From Brevibacillus choshinensis (lineage in GTDB: Bacteria; Bacillota; Bacilli; Brevibacillales; Brevibacillaceae): DNA of 64,000 nucleotides. Shown one piece after another: positions 27,303-35,656 of this stretch; the first letter of the stretch is position 1; each line of letters starts with the position of its first letter. A program made the translations under genes and the position numbers. Under the pieces are notes generated by a model. The model was not told the origin of the DNA, did not search any database, and saw nothing but the letters and a program-made list of their open reading frames with translations. The stretch covers positions 5,912,501-5,976,500 of the forward strand of contig NZ_CP069127.1 in NCBI RefSeq assembly GCF_016811915.1, read 5' to 3'.

Positions 27303-27797
27303 ATGAAAAAGAGAATGGCAATGGCAGCAATGGCTCTGGCAGTATCCGCAATGGCAGGCTCCGCTTTCGCAGCAGATGAGCCTGGCAAAACCACCAGCCA
27401 GGCAGCCCCGCAAAATACGGTCAAAGCGCAGCTCGTCACCATGCCAGCGATATCCCTGGAGCAAATGGCGAAAGAAAAAGGAATGACGGTAGAAGCACTG
27501 ATCGCTCAGCTCCAGAAAGAAGGCAAGCTCACCAAGGCAACAAAAGCGCTCGAGATCGTTTCAATCAAGCCCAATGACGGCAGTAAGCCAGTAGAAGGCA
27601 CTAAAACCATCACAGCTTCCACATTGAAAATGGCGCACATAAACGCTGATGGCGCTACGATGATGGAAGTCATCAATCTGGAAGATTTGGCAAAGGAAAA
27701 GGGCATTACCGTAGATGAGTTCATCTCTCAGCTCGAAAAAGAAGGCAAGCTTGCGCAGGCAGTGAAGCTCGTACCTGCTACCCCCGTTCACAAATAA
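27303..27797 (+). CDS. small secreted protein with two internal repeats, unknown function
   Basis: 164 residues with a clear Sec signal peptide (MAMAAMALAVSAMAGSAFA, cleavage about residue 23). The mature part has two copies of a helix unit: LEQMAKEKGMTVEALIAQL-QKEGKLTKA and LEDLAKEKGITVDEFISQL-EKEGKLAQA, each preceded or followed by a beta-like stretch. The unit may be a small helical binding motif. ATG 27303 has AGGAGG eight bases upstream. The gene stands alone on the plus strand and ends at a bidirectional terminator. No family is recognised. Confidence 0.85.
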   Translation: MKKRMAMAAMALAVSAMAGSAFAADEPGKTTSQAAPQNTVKAQLVTMPAISLEQMAKEKGMTVEALIAQLQKEGKLTKATKALEIVSIKPNDGSKPVEGTKTITASTLKMAHINADGATMMEVINLEDLAKEKGITVDEFISQLEKEGKLAQAVKLVPATPVHK

Positions 27798-27802
27798 ATG
27801 AG

Positions 27803-27841
27803 CAAAAGCCTCTGACCACCATTTCGGCCAGAGGCTTTTTT
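27803..27841 (+). terminator. bidirectional terminator
   Basis: GCCTCTG/CAGAGGC arms with a 14-base loop, T6 on the plus strand and a shorter T run on the minus strand, between convergent genes. Confidence 0.85.
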
Positions 27842-27864
27842 GCGTTTAGGGTAAGTCGATTGCC

Positions 27865-28620
27865 TTACAGCGTCAGACCGCCATCAATCGTCACGATCGA
27901 ACCTGTCATGTAGCTGGACCCTGGGGATGCCAAAAATGCGACTACGTTCGCCACTTCATCTGCGTCTGCCATGCGTCCAATACGCGGAAACTGGATCTCT
28001 GGAACATGGCCCGTTTCCTCGATATCTTTCTGCAAACCTGCTACCAGGCTGGTCGTTACCCCGCCCGGGCATACCGCGTTGACGCGGACCCCTGTTTTCG
28101 CGTACTCGATCGCTGCCGATTTGGTCAGGCCGACTACTGCGTGCTTGCTCGCCGAATATGCAGACATGCTGTGCTCGCTCTTCAGACCTGCCGTAGAGGC
28201 GGTGTTGATAATGGAGCCCGATCCTTGCTTCACCATGACTGGGATGACGTATTTGAGGCCCAGAAATACTCCTTTCAGGTTCACGGACATGACCCGATCG
28301 AACTCTGCTTCATCGACATTTTCCAGGAGGCTCGGCTTTTGGATAATACCTGCGTTGTTGAAGAATACATCGATGCGGCCAAATGCCTCCAAAGCTTGGT
28401 TCACGTAATTTTGAACATCGTCAGACTGGCTGACGTTGGCTTGCACGAAAATGCCTTCGCCGCCTTTTTCCTGGATCAGAGCCAATGTCTCTTCACCGGT
28501 TTTCTGATTGAAGTCGACCAGCACCAGCTTCATGCCTTGTTCGGCCAGCTTCAGGCTGGTCGCACGCCCCATGCCGCTGCCCGCACCCGTTACCACCGCT
28601 ACTTGTCTTTGCTCTGACAT
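27865..28620 (-). CDS. short-chain dehydrogenase/reductase
   Basis: 251 residues of the classical SDR family: cofactor loop TGAGSGMGRATS, NNAG, catalytic Ser in NTASTAG and YSASK, ending VTIDGGL. Acidic residue VDFNQ after beta-2 suggests NAD preference. Substrate cannot be told. It is transcribed after a marR gene with seven bases between, so its expression is probably controlled by that repressor, perhaps in response to a toxic or phenolic compound (inference). Confidence 0.9.
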   Translation of the reverse strand: MSEQRQVAVVTGAGSGMGRATSLKLAEQGMKLVLVDFNQKTGEETLALIQEKGGEGIFVQANVSQSDDVQNYVNQALEAFGRIDVFFNNAGIIQKPSLLENVDEAEFDRVMSVNLKGVFLGLKYVIPVMVKQGSGSIINTASTAGLKSEHSMSAYSASKHAVVGLTKSAAIEYAKTGVRVNAVCPGGVTTSLVAGLQKDIEETGHVPEIQFPRIGRMADADEVANVVAFLASPGSSYMTGSIVTIDGGLTL

Positions 28621-28627
28621 GATCTAC

Positions 28628-29065
28628 TCACTCCTTGGATTGTTGATGTTCTTCGAGATTCTTTACCATTCGTTTGTAGGAAACCAAGAGCTGACTGATT
28701 TCCTCGTCCGAAAATCCAGCCCAGATCGCATCCGTCAGGGTAGCGTATCGCTGGTTGATCGCATCATGAATCTCTTGGCCGAGCGGCGTGATGGCCAGCA
28801 GCGTCACCCGCCTGTCGTTTTCAGGGATTTGGCGTTCAATGTACCCTTTGCTTACCAGCTTGTTGGCGAGATTGGTGACGGCAGGCAAGGTGATGGACAG
28901 CCTTTCCGCCAAATATGAGCTTTTCACCGCTCCCTCCTCAGCCAAGATCTCCAGGATGTACACCTGCGAGCCGGATAGATCGGCGTCGATGATCTTCCCG
29001 TAGGAAATGACGAATTTGCGCATCATGATCGAAAGCTGTCTCGACAGCTCCTCTCGTTCTTTCAT
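28628..29065 (-). CDS. MarR-family transcriptional regulator
   Basis: 145 residues with the winged-helix pattern of MarR repressors: EILAEEGAVKSSYLAERLSI, TLPAVTNLANKLVSKGYIER and the wing DRRVTLLAITPLG. It probably represses itself and the following SDR gene; a perfect GTTAA-N5-TTAAC repeat lies in the promoter region at 29108-29122. The ribosome site before ATG 29065 is weak. Confidence 0.88.
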   Translation of the reverse strand: MKEREELSRQLSIMMRKFVISYGKIIDADLSGSQVYILEILAEEGAVKSSYLAERLSITLPAVTNLANKLVSKGYIERQIPENDRRVTLLAITPLGQEIHDAINQRYATLTDAIWAGFSDEEISQLLVSYKRMVKNLEEHQQSKE

Positions 29066-29107
29066 AGCGATGACAGTGTCACCTCTCTATTGTTCATAGA
29101 TTTAATA

Positions 29108-29122
29108 GTTAATATCTTTAAC
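29108..29122. promoter_or_regulatory. candidate MarR operator
   Basis: Perfect inverted repeat GTTAA-N5-TTAAC about 45 bases before the marR start, within an AT-rich promoter-like stretch. The rest of the gap to 29326 holds the divergent promoter region of the response regulator, without a clear element. Confidence 0.4.
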
Positions 29123-29326
29123 AATTTAAATGTACTCCTCTTCCCCCTCTTTGTCAACACGTCCCTCTCGCCATCTTTCAGACACACAGCTGGTATATGA
29201 TAGACGCTCCGGCGCCAAGCACATTCGCTGCCCGCCGCTTTTACAGATGATGCCATGCTTTGTTTCCACTCTTCTTGCTATCATGGATGGGAACAAATGA
29301 GTCGATAGAAATGAGGTAGCCCGGAA

Positions 29327-30004
29327 GTGAAACGAGTCCTTTTGATTGAAGACGAAATGCCGATCGCCCGGTTGGTCCAGGTCTACCTGGAACGGGCTGG
29401 TTACGCGGTTCATTGGAACGAGGGAAACGAGGAGGCCGTAGATACGTTTCTGGCGTGGAGGCCGGATATGGTCTTGCTCGATCTGATGCTCCCCGATCGA
29501 GATGGCATGGATATACTGGAACGCATCAGACAATACGGGAGCTGTCCGGTCATCATAGTGACTGCGCGGGGCTCGGTTCCCGACAAGCTGCAAGGTCTGA
29601 CTCTCGGGGCAGACGACTACATCGCCAAACCATTTGATCCTGAGGAGGTGGTCGCACGTGTGCAAGCTGTGCTGCGACGCTCCACTTACATAGCGGAGGC
29701 AGACGCGATCCGGTTGGGCAGCTTGACGATCGACTTTAGCGCCCAGCTCGCTACTTTGGGGAAGGAACCGATTTCCTTGATGCCCCGCGACTGGCAGCTG
29801 CTTGCCTTTTTGGCCCGGCATCCCAATCAATGCTTCAGCCGTGATCAGTTGCTCGACCAGGTGTGGGGGATGGATTTTGAAGGAGGGGACCGTTCCGTGG
29901 ATACGGCAATCAAACGCGTTCGCAAAGCGCTGCAGCAGTGGTCAGGCCTGGAGGGAGAAATCTCTACGATCCGCGGAATGGGGTACAGCTTGCGTGTTTA
30001 CTAG
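29327..30004 (+). CDS. OmpR/PhoB-family response regulator
   Basis: 225 residues. Receiver domain (LLIEDE, phospho-acceptor Asp in MVLLDLMLPDRDG, VTARGS, Lys in IAKPFDP) and a winged-helix trans_reg_C DNA-binding domain (LMPRDWQLLAFLARHPNQCF ... VDTAIKRVRKAL ... STIRGMGYSL). The start is GTG 29327. The sensor kinase gene overlaps its end, so the two are translated together. Signal and targets unknown. Confidence 0.92.
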   Translation: MKRVLLIEDEMPIARLVQVYLERAGYAVHWNEGNEEAVDTFLAWRPDMVLLDLMLPDRDGMDILERIRQYGSCPVIIVTARGSVPDKLQGLTLGADDYIAKPFDPEEVVARVQAVLRRSTYIAEADAIRLGSLTIDFSAQLATLGKEPISLMPRDWQLLAFLARHPNQCFSRDQLLDQVWGMDFEGGDRSVDTAIKRVRKALQQWSGLEGEISTIRGMGYSLRVY

Positions 30005-31583
30005 TTGGCCATTTTCCCAAAAGACACCTGTCACTTCTGTCCCCCTGTTGCGTTACTGGACGTGGCGATATGCGATGATTCTCTTGATCATGCTTGTTGC
30101 CATCGGCTTGTTCGGGATCTTTTGGATCCGCGCTACTACGATGGAGCAGCAATTCGAGATTCTGGAAGCGAGGACGCTCCTTCTCGCAGATTCCTACTCC
30201 AAAGCGGTTCAAGTGGTTCCGATGGCCAAGCTGAACGCCACCTTGAATGTCTCACCGGCCACTCCAGCTGTCCCAGCCACAGCAGCTTCCCGATCCATCA
30301 CCTCTCCCGTTGCAGGTGCGGTCTGGGAAAGCAAACCATCCGCTGTTTCTCCAGATGTGCCGACCAGCGGGAATGCCGCCACAGCAGCAGCGATCACCAC
30401 CAGAGTCATGCCGGCCATTCCTCTCAATCATATCGTGCAGATTTACGACGAAGCCAACAAGCAAGTCGTGAGTGCAGACCGTGTCGCCAGTCTCAAAATC
30501 AGCACATTGCCTGCTCCCGCCCCCCCGGCCGATAGCCAAAAGGAAACGAGAGAAGTCATCGACACGAAAGACGGCACATGGCTGCGAGTCGGCGTCCCTT
30601 ATAACCAGCAGCACTCCGCGGGCGGCGTGTACTATGTGAGCACGCGCCTCAATACCGACCAGGTGCAAACGTACATCATGATCATGATTTCCATCGGCGT
30701 CATCACACTGTGCGGCTGGGCGATCGTCTATGTCCTCTCCCGTTCCCTGACCCTTCCACTTCGGCAGCTGGCAGTAGCGGCCCAGCAAGTTTCGTCCGGC
30801 AACTACCGACCCGAGCTGCCGGACGCGACCAGAATCAAGGAATCGGAGATCAGTCAGCTCATCCATTCCTTTGACGACATGACGAACAGACTCGGACAAC
30901 TGGAGCGCATGCGGACCGATCTGCTGGCCGGGGTCTCCCATGAGCTGCGCACCCCGGTCACTTCCATTCGCGGCATGATTCAAGCCGTCAAGGACGGTGT
31001 GGTTACCGGGAAAGAAGCCGATGAATTCATGCAGATAAGCATGGATGAAGCCAAACGTCTGCAGGCCATGGTGAACGATTTGCTTGATTTTACCTCCCTG
31101 GAAGCGGGTGCGATCGCCAAAGAGCTGTCCCCTGTTCATCTCTCCTCCTATTTGAAGCAGATCGTCTCGCAATGGCATGCAGTACCCGCCTTTTCTGCGG
31201 TACATGTAACGATCCTGGGTCTGCCTGAAGAAATTGTTTGGAACGGAGACAAAGCTCATCTCACGCAAATTCTGCTCAACCTTTTGAACAACAGCGCAGC
31301 TGCGGGAGCATCTTCGATCGAACTTAGGATCGAGCAGTCAGAAAAGCTCCTCGCCATCGAGGTCGCAGACAACGGCAGGGGGATTCCTTCTGATGAAGCG
31401 CCTTTTATTTTCGAGAGGTATTACAGAGGAGACAGCAAACGAAAGAAAAAGCAGGGGCTTGGTTTGGGATTGACGATATGCCGCATGCTCGCCAATGCGA
31501 ATGGAGGCGATGTGAAATTGCTGGACACCTCTGCAAACGGCACTTCATTCCTCCTCACACTCCACAACTCGTCCACGGGGTGA
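29994..31583 (+). CDS. sensor histidine kinase
   Basis: About 529 residues. A membrane segment (MILLIMLVAIGLFGIFWI) begins the protein, followed by an extracytoplasmic domain of about 170 residues that contains an odd Ala/Pro/Thr/Ser-rich stretch, a second membrane segment (YIMIMISIGVITLCGWAIVY), HAMP, HisKA (AGVSHELRTPVTS) and HATPase_c (NLLNNS, VADNGRGI, GLGLGLTICR). GTG 29994 is chosen as start because it overlaps the end of the regulator gene and suits the first membrane segment; a longer frame to 29802 is only the shadow of the regulator gene. Confidence 0.88.
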   Translation: MFTSWPFSQKTPVTSVPLLRYWTWRYAMILLIMLVAIGLFGIFWIRATTMEQQFEILEARTLLLADSYSKAVQVVPMAKLNATLNVSPATPAVPATAASRSITSPVAGAVWESKPSAVSPDVPTSGNAATAAAITTRVMPAIPLNHIVQIYDEANKQVVSADRVASLKISTLPAPAPPADSQKETREVIDTKDGTWLRVGVPYNQQHSAGGVYYVSTRLNTDQVQTYIMIMISIGVITLCGWAIVYVLSRSLTLPLRQLAVAAQQVSSGNYRPELPDATRIKESEISQLIHSFDDMTNRLGQLERMRTDLLAGVSHELRTPVTSIRGMIQAVKDGVVTGKEADEFMQISMDEAKRLQAMVNDLLDFTSLEAGAIAKELSPVHLSSYLKQIVSQWHAVPAFSAVHVTILGLPEEIVWNGDKAHLTQILLNLLNNSAAAGASSIELRIEQSEKLLAIEVADNGRGIPSDEAPFIFERYYRGDSKRKKKQGLGLGLTICRMLANANGGDVKLLDTSANGTSFLLTLHNSSTG

Positions 31584-31592
31584 TACACGACC

Positions 31593-31627
31593 GCTCCTCT
31601 TCCGTTACAATGGAGGGGAGTTTTTTT
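31593..31627 (+). terminator. intrinsic terminator after the two-component system
   Basis: CTCCTCTTCC/GGAGGGGAG arms followed by T7, ten bases after the kinase stop. Confidence 0.8.
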
Positions 31628-31638
31628 CATTTTTCCAT

Positions 31639-31667
31639 CGAACCGATCGGGACTTGGCATCGTTACC
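31639..31667 (+). promoter_or_regulatory. candidate ECF sigma promoter (autoregulation)
   Basis: CGAACCG and CGTTACC boxes with start-to-start distance of 22 bases. The same two boxes at the same distance precede the cupredoxin gene at 33055. GAACC (-35) and CGT (-10) are typical of ECF promoters. Confidence 0.65.
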
Positions 31668-31714
31668 TTTTCAAAGAAGGTAGAGACCAGGAGAAAAAGA
31701 GGTGTGCCTGTCTC

Positions 31715-32281
31715 ATGCAAAACTGGAGCGACGCGGACTTGATGCAACTCGTTAGGCAAAAGCACCGCCCTGCGCTGGAAGAACTTTATGACCGCTACGT
31801 CAAGCTTGTCTACTCATTCGCGCTCAAATCGACTCAGGACGAGCAGCATGCCAGGGCAATCGTGCAGGCGGTATTTACCCGCCTATGGACCTCAGAATCA
31901 GGCTACAACGCCGAAAAGGGACTTTTTGTAAACTGGCTGATTACGATTACCCGCAACATCACGATCGATCATGTTCGCAAAGAAAAGCGAAATCAGCGCT
32001 ACGTACCCGTCTCACCCGAGAAATGGGAACACATCCCGGACCATCCCGCCAATAACCCAGCTGACGTCATCTCCCGCAAGTTGATGAACGAACAGATGGA
32101 AAAGGCATACCGCTATCTTTCTCAAAGCCAGATTGAGCTGATTCAATCGCTGTATTGGGAGGGATACTCACTCAGTGAAATTGCCCGGATGCGCAATGAG
32201 CCGCTCGGCACCATCAAGAGTCGGCTGCACCAAACCTTGAAAATCTTGCGGAACCACTTGATACCAGAGATGGAGGGGTAA
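31715..32281 (+). CDS. ECF-family RNA polymerase sigma factor
   Basis: 188 residues: region 2 (ALEELYDRYVKLVYSFALK ... VFTRLWT ... NWLITITRNITIDHVRKEKR) and region 4 (QSQIELIQSLYWEGYSLSEI-ARMRNEPLGTIKSRLHQTLK). ATG 31715 has AGAGGTG nine bases upstream; the frame upstream of it is the promoter region. Its anti-sigma factor follows after two bases. A candidate self-recognised promoter lies at 31639. Confidence 0.92.
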   Translation: MQNWSDADLMQLVRQKHRPALEELYDRYVKLVYSFALKSTQDEQHARAIVQAVFTRLWTSESGYNAEKGLFVNWLITITRNITIDHVRKEKRNQRYVPVSPEKWEHIPDHPANNPADVISRKLMNEQMEKAYRYLSQSQIELIQSLYWEGYSLSEIARMRNEPLGTIKSRLHQTLKILRNHLIPEMEG

Positions 32282-32283
32282 AC

Positions 32284-33045
32284 GTGGAAACCCGTGACCG
32301 TTGTTCTTTATCAGATGAATTGGTCGCTTATGTGATCGGGGAATGCTCAGAGAAAGAGAGACTCCTCATCGACGGCCATCTCGCATCATGTCCATTTTGT
32401 CGCCAGGAAGTGAATGAATTACGGGAGGCATGGGCGTTGATACCTTTCCAATTGCCGTATCAGCCGGAGAATGTGGAAGTGCCTATCGATTTGAAGACAG
32501 AAGTGATGAGCGCGATTTTTGAACCCATAGAAAAGCCAGATCCTGCACATTCCCTATCCTGGCACCAGCGTATTGGCAAACGTCTGGCAGCATGGCTGCC
32601 TGCTCCCCAACGCTTCGTGATGGCGGGATTGGCGATTGCTCTGGCAGGAGTCATCTGGAATAACCTCCAGCTCCGTCAGCAGCTTGCGGCGCATCATTCG
32701 TTCCAGCCTGCCGAAGTGGTGCAATCCTATACCTTGCAGGCGGCTCCGAATGCCCCGTCCTTGGCAAAAGGAACGGCATGGATGTTCGAAAAGGGCAGCA
32801 AAAAAACGCTTGTCCTGCACCTGCAGGGTCTTACCTCCACCCAGGGAGCGCAGGCCTATCAAGTCTGGCTCATTCACGATGGGAAGCGTCAAAACGCTGG
32901 GGTTTTCCGCGTCGATCAAAAAGGTACAGGCGTCCTCACCTACGATATGCAGGATCCCTCCCTGTCATTTGAGGCAATCGGCATCACCCTGGAGCCCGAC
33001 GCAAATGGCACCCAGCCTCGTGGAAAAAAAGTACTGGGCACATAG
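32284..33045 (+). CDS. anti-sigma factor, zinc-finger and RskA-type
   Basis: 253 residues, GTG start. The N-terminus carries the zinc-binding ZAS motif (His32, Cys36, Cys39 in GHLASCPFCR), a membrane segment follows near 108-126 (VMAGLAIALAGVIW), and the outer part is an RskA-like domain (GTAWMFEKGSKKTLVLHLQ ... AYQVWLIHDGKR). It would hold the ECF sigma factor at the membrane until an envelope or metal/redox signal triggers release (family knowledge). Confidence 0.9.
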   Translation: METRDRCSLSDELVAYVIGECSEKERLLIDGHLASCPFCRQEVNELREAWALIPFQLPYQPENVEVPIDLKTEVMSAIFEPIEKPDPAHSLSWHQRIGKRLAAWLPAPQRFVMAGLAIALAGVIWNNLQLRQQLAAHHSFQPAEVVQSYTLQAAPNAPSLAKGTAWMFEKGSKKTLVLHLQGLTSTQGAQAYQVWLIHDGKRQNAGVFRVDQKGTGVLTYDMQDPSLSFEAIGITLEPDANGTQPRGKKVLGT

Positions 33046-33054
33046 CTATTCAAT

Positions 33055-33083
33055 CGAACCGTTCCCCTCCCTCCTGCGTTACC
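33055..33083 (+). promoter_or_regulatory. candidate ECF sigma promoter of the cupredoxin gene
   Basis: TCGAACCG and CGTTACCTTT boxes, spaced exactly as in the promoter of the sigma gene, starting 10 bases after the anti-sigma stop and about 80 bases before the next start. Confidence 0.65.
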
Positions 33084-33135
33084 TTTCGTGAAAGACAGCG
33101 AATGCCTATCTCACAAACATGGAGGGGAAACAATC

Positions 33136-34560
33136 ATGAAAAAATCAGTTGCCGCTTTATTTGCCAGCGTATTACTCTCAGGGGCAATGGGGATCGGGTG
33201 GGTTTTCGCCGCCCCATCCTCCTTGTCCCAAAGCAACGTCACTTTGGATGGAAAGCCGCTGCACTTGGAAGGCAGGCAGCTTGTCTCCAACAATCACCTG
33301 ATGCTACCGGCAAACGACTTCGCCCGGGCTATCGGAGCTGCCATGGTCTATGATCAAGCTGCGGGCACCGTCACGGTTCAGAAAGAGGCCAATACGTATC
33401 GGTTCACCCTGGGAAGCATGAACGTCACGATCAACGGCAGCTCCGCCAGCATGGACACGCCAGCTTCTCTGGTTCAAAACGTTCCCTATGTGCCGATCCG
33501 ATTTCTGGCAGAGAATCTTGGCATGAGTGTCGATTATGACAAAGCCGCGAACGTCATTTCCCTCCAATCAGCAAAAGCGCCATCCCTGCGCATCGTTTCT
33601 CCCGCCAGCGGGGGCATCTTGTACGCCGATCAAGTAAAGGTGTCCGTGGCGGCTTTCCAACACCATTTGGCTGATTTCCGCGAGCACGCAGAGGCCAAAG
33701 CAGGAGAAGGCCATATTCACGTCTGGCTGGATACCGATCCGGCAGATCCCAAGCTGGCCTATAAAATGATCAACGGTGAGCCTGCCGTTTTCGACAAGGT
33801 GCCGCCGGGAATACACACGTTGACCGTTCAATTGGTGGGCAACGATCACAAGCCGATTGCCCCAGCAGTCAAACAGGCAATGACTTTCACTACAGCGGCG
33901 ACTCCTACCGTTGCTGTCAACGGAGTCGAGGAAGGAGCTGTCCTGACCGGAGACAAGGTAACGGTAAGCACGGCATTGACCAACTTCAAGCTAGCCGATT
34001 TCCGCACCCATAGCGAAGTCGCACCTGGCGAAGGACACGTTCACCTATGGCTGGACACGGATGCCTCCAATCCGAAGCTCGCGTATAAACAAGTGACTGC
34101 TTCTCCTGTCACTTTTGAGAATGTAAAGCCCGGCAATCATACCTTGACTGTGCAGCTGGTGGGCGCTGACCATAAGCCCATTTTGCCAGTCGTGAAAAAG
34201 GTCATTCACTTTCAAACAACAGCAAAATCGGGCCACGAAGCAGCATCCCACTCCGCCGCCCCCGCTCCTGCGACTCCTGCCAGGGGGACAGCCGCGACTA
34301 CTCCAGCCACCAAGAGCTACACTGTCGACATTCAATCCTTTTCATTCAAACCAGGGTCTCTGACGATCGAGGCAGGCTCCACGGTTACATTCAAAAATCT
34401 CGACGATGTCGTTCACACCGTCACAGCGAAAAACGGCATCTTCGACAGCGGTCCCATCAACAAGGGCGCTGCCTATACTGCCACCTTCAGCAAACCGGGA
34501 GTATACGCCATCTACTGCAAGCCCCACACCTTCATGACAGGTACCATCACCGTGAAATAA
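33136..34560 (+). CDS. secreted copper-protein-like: copper-amine-oxidase N-domain, two repeats, cupredoxin
   Basis: 474 residues. Signal peptide (SVAALFASVLLSGAMGIGWVFA), a copper amine oxidase-like N-terminal domain (PF07833 type; LPANDFARAIGAAMVYD, PYVPIRFLAENLGMSVDYD), two similar domains of about 100 residues (each with LADFR, GEGHxHxWLDTD, NPKLAYK-like and LTVQLVGxDHKP), a Ala/Pro/Thr linker, and a C-terminal plastocyanin-like cupredoxin. The cupredoxin copper ligands are visible: His in DVVHTVT, Cys, His and Met in YCKPHTFM. ATG 33136 has GGAGGGG upstream. It is the likely target of the ECF sigma factor and may bind copper or carry electrons at the cell surface. Confidence 0.85.
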   Translation: MKKSVAALFASVLLSGAMGIGWVFAAPSSLSQSNVTLDGKPLHLEGRQLVSNNHLMLPANDFARAIGAAMVYDQAAGTVTVQKEANTYRFTLGSMNVTINGSSASMDTPASLVQNVPYVPIRFLAENLGMSVDYDKAANVISLQSAKAPSLRIVSPASGGILYADQVKVSVAAFQHHLADFREHAEAKAGEGHIHVWLDTDPADPKLAYKMINGEPAVFDKVPPGIHTLTVQLVGNDHKPIAPAVKQAMTFTTAATPTVAVNGVEEGAVLTGDKVTVSTALTNFKLADFRTHSEVAPGEGHVHLWLDTDASNPKLAYKQVTASPVTFENVKPGNHTLTVQLVGADHKPILPVVKKVIHFQTTAKSGHEAASHSAAPAPATPARGTAATTPATKSYTVDIQSFSFKPGSLTIEAGSTVTFKNLDDVVHTVTAKNGIFDSGPINKGAAYTATFSKPGVYAIYCKPHTFMTGTITVK

Positions 34561-34582
34561 AAGTTCATAGGCCCGCCTGTAG

Positions 34583-34627
34583 AAGGGGGAAGCTGCACGA
34601 ATTCCGAGCGTGCCGCTTCCCCTTGTT
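34583..34627 (+). terminator. terminator between convergent genes
   Basis: AAGGGGGAAGC/GCTTCCCCTT arms with an inner GCACG/CGTGC stem. The T run is poor (TTGTT). Confidence 0.6.
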
Positions 34628-35522
34628 ATGTATGGGCCCCTTCTGGCACATGATTGCGTATGAGATCCATGAAAATATCCAATGCTTTTGTATGAAACTC
34701 GTTTGTTTTTGTCAGCAGGGAGAAGTTCCGGGTAACCGGTGTTCCTTGGACCTTGAGAGTCACTAGCGTACCCAGCTTACGCTCTTTGCGGATCGCCCAA
34801 TACGACAGCAGGGTGATGCCCAGACCAGCCTCCACTGATTCCTTGATCACCTGTGTGCTGCCGAATTCCATCCGCTTGCTCGGCATAATCTCGAGCTGAC
34901 GAAACATCTTTTCAGCCGCTTCCCGTGTCCCGGAGCCTTCCTCACGCACGATCCAGGTCTCCTCCTCCAGATCGGCATGGGTGATCTTCTCCTTCCCGGC
35001 TAAATGGTGCTGAGGGGAGACAATCAAGTACATCCGATCATCTGCAAACGGCTCGATGCACATTTTTTCATCGACGTACTCCCCTTCGACGATCCCGACA
35101 TCCAATTGGCGATTGGCTACCTGCTCGGCGATGACCGTCGAATTGTGAATCGTGATGGTGGGAGTGATCGCTGGATAATGCTGTCTCATCCCAGCAACCA
35201 CATGAGGCAGAACGTACTCCCCGTATGTATAGCTGGCCCCTATCGTCAAGCGACCGCTGGGTGTGTTCATCAAATCATCGACCAGGCTCTGCATCCTCGT
35301 GTGGAGACCGAGAATTTCTCTGGCGTGGTGATAGACAATTTCGCCTGCTTTATTGAGCCGTACGTACTTGTTGCTGCGCTCCAAAAGCTTGGTGCCGATC
35401 ATTCGCTCAAGCGACAGGATGTACTGGCTGACGGCGGGTTGCGTCATGTGCAGCTCCTCTGCGGCACGCGAAAAGTTTTGACGATCGGCTACTGTTACAA
35501 AGACACGCAATTGTTGGTCCAT
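34626..35522 (-). CDS. LysR-family regulator (CysL/YeiE-like)
   Basis: 298 residues: N-terminal helix-turn-helix (FSRAAEELHMTQPAVSQYILSLE) and a LysR substrate-binding domain (GRLTIGASYTYGEYVLPHVV, IVREEGSGTREAAE). The sequence resembles the CysL/YeiE group, which act in sulfur metabolism. It stands head to head with a sulfate-exporter-family gene, the usual arrangement for a LysR regulator and its target. ATG 35522 is preferred over a GTG three codons earlier because of the GAGGTGAGG site. Confidence 0.85.
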   Translation of the reverse strand: MDQQLRVFVTVADRQNFSRAAEELHMTQPAVSQYILSLERMIGTKLLERSNKYVRLNKAGEIVYHHAREILGLHTRMQSLVDDLMNTPSGRLTIGASYTYGEYVLPHVVAGMRQHYPAITPTITIHNSTVIAEQVANRQLDVGIVEGEYVDEKMCIEPFADDRMYLIVSPQHHLAGKEKITHADLEEETWIVREEGSGTREAAEKMFRQLEIMPSKRMEFGSTQVIKESVEAGLGITLLSYWAIRKERKLGTLVTLKVQGTPVTRNFSLLTKTNEFHTKALDIFMDLIRNHVPEGAHT

Positions 35523-35571
35523 ATCCCTCACCTCATTCCTCGTCGCTTATCATTATACAACTTTACTTATC

Positions 35572-35588
35572 ATCATCATGCAGATGAT
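35572..35588. promoter_or_regulatory. candidate LysR-type operator
   Basis: Perfect inverted repeat ATCATC-N5-GATGAT (T-N11-A type) in the divergent region between the LysR and exporter genes. Confidence 0.5.
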
Positions 35589-35656
35589 TTATTTTTCTTA
35601 TTATACTTCTGGCATTATGCTGATAAAGGAAACACTTTTAAAGGAGTGAAGCACAA

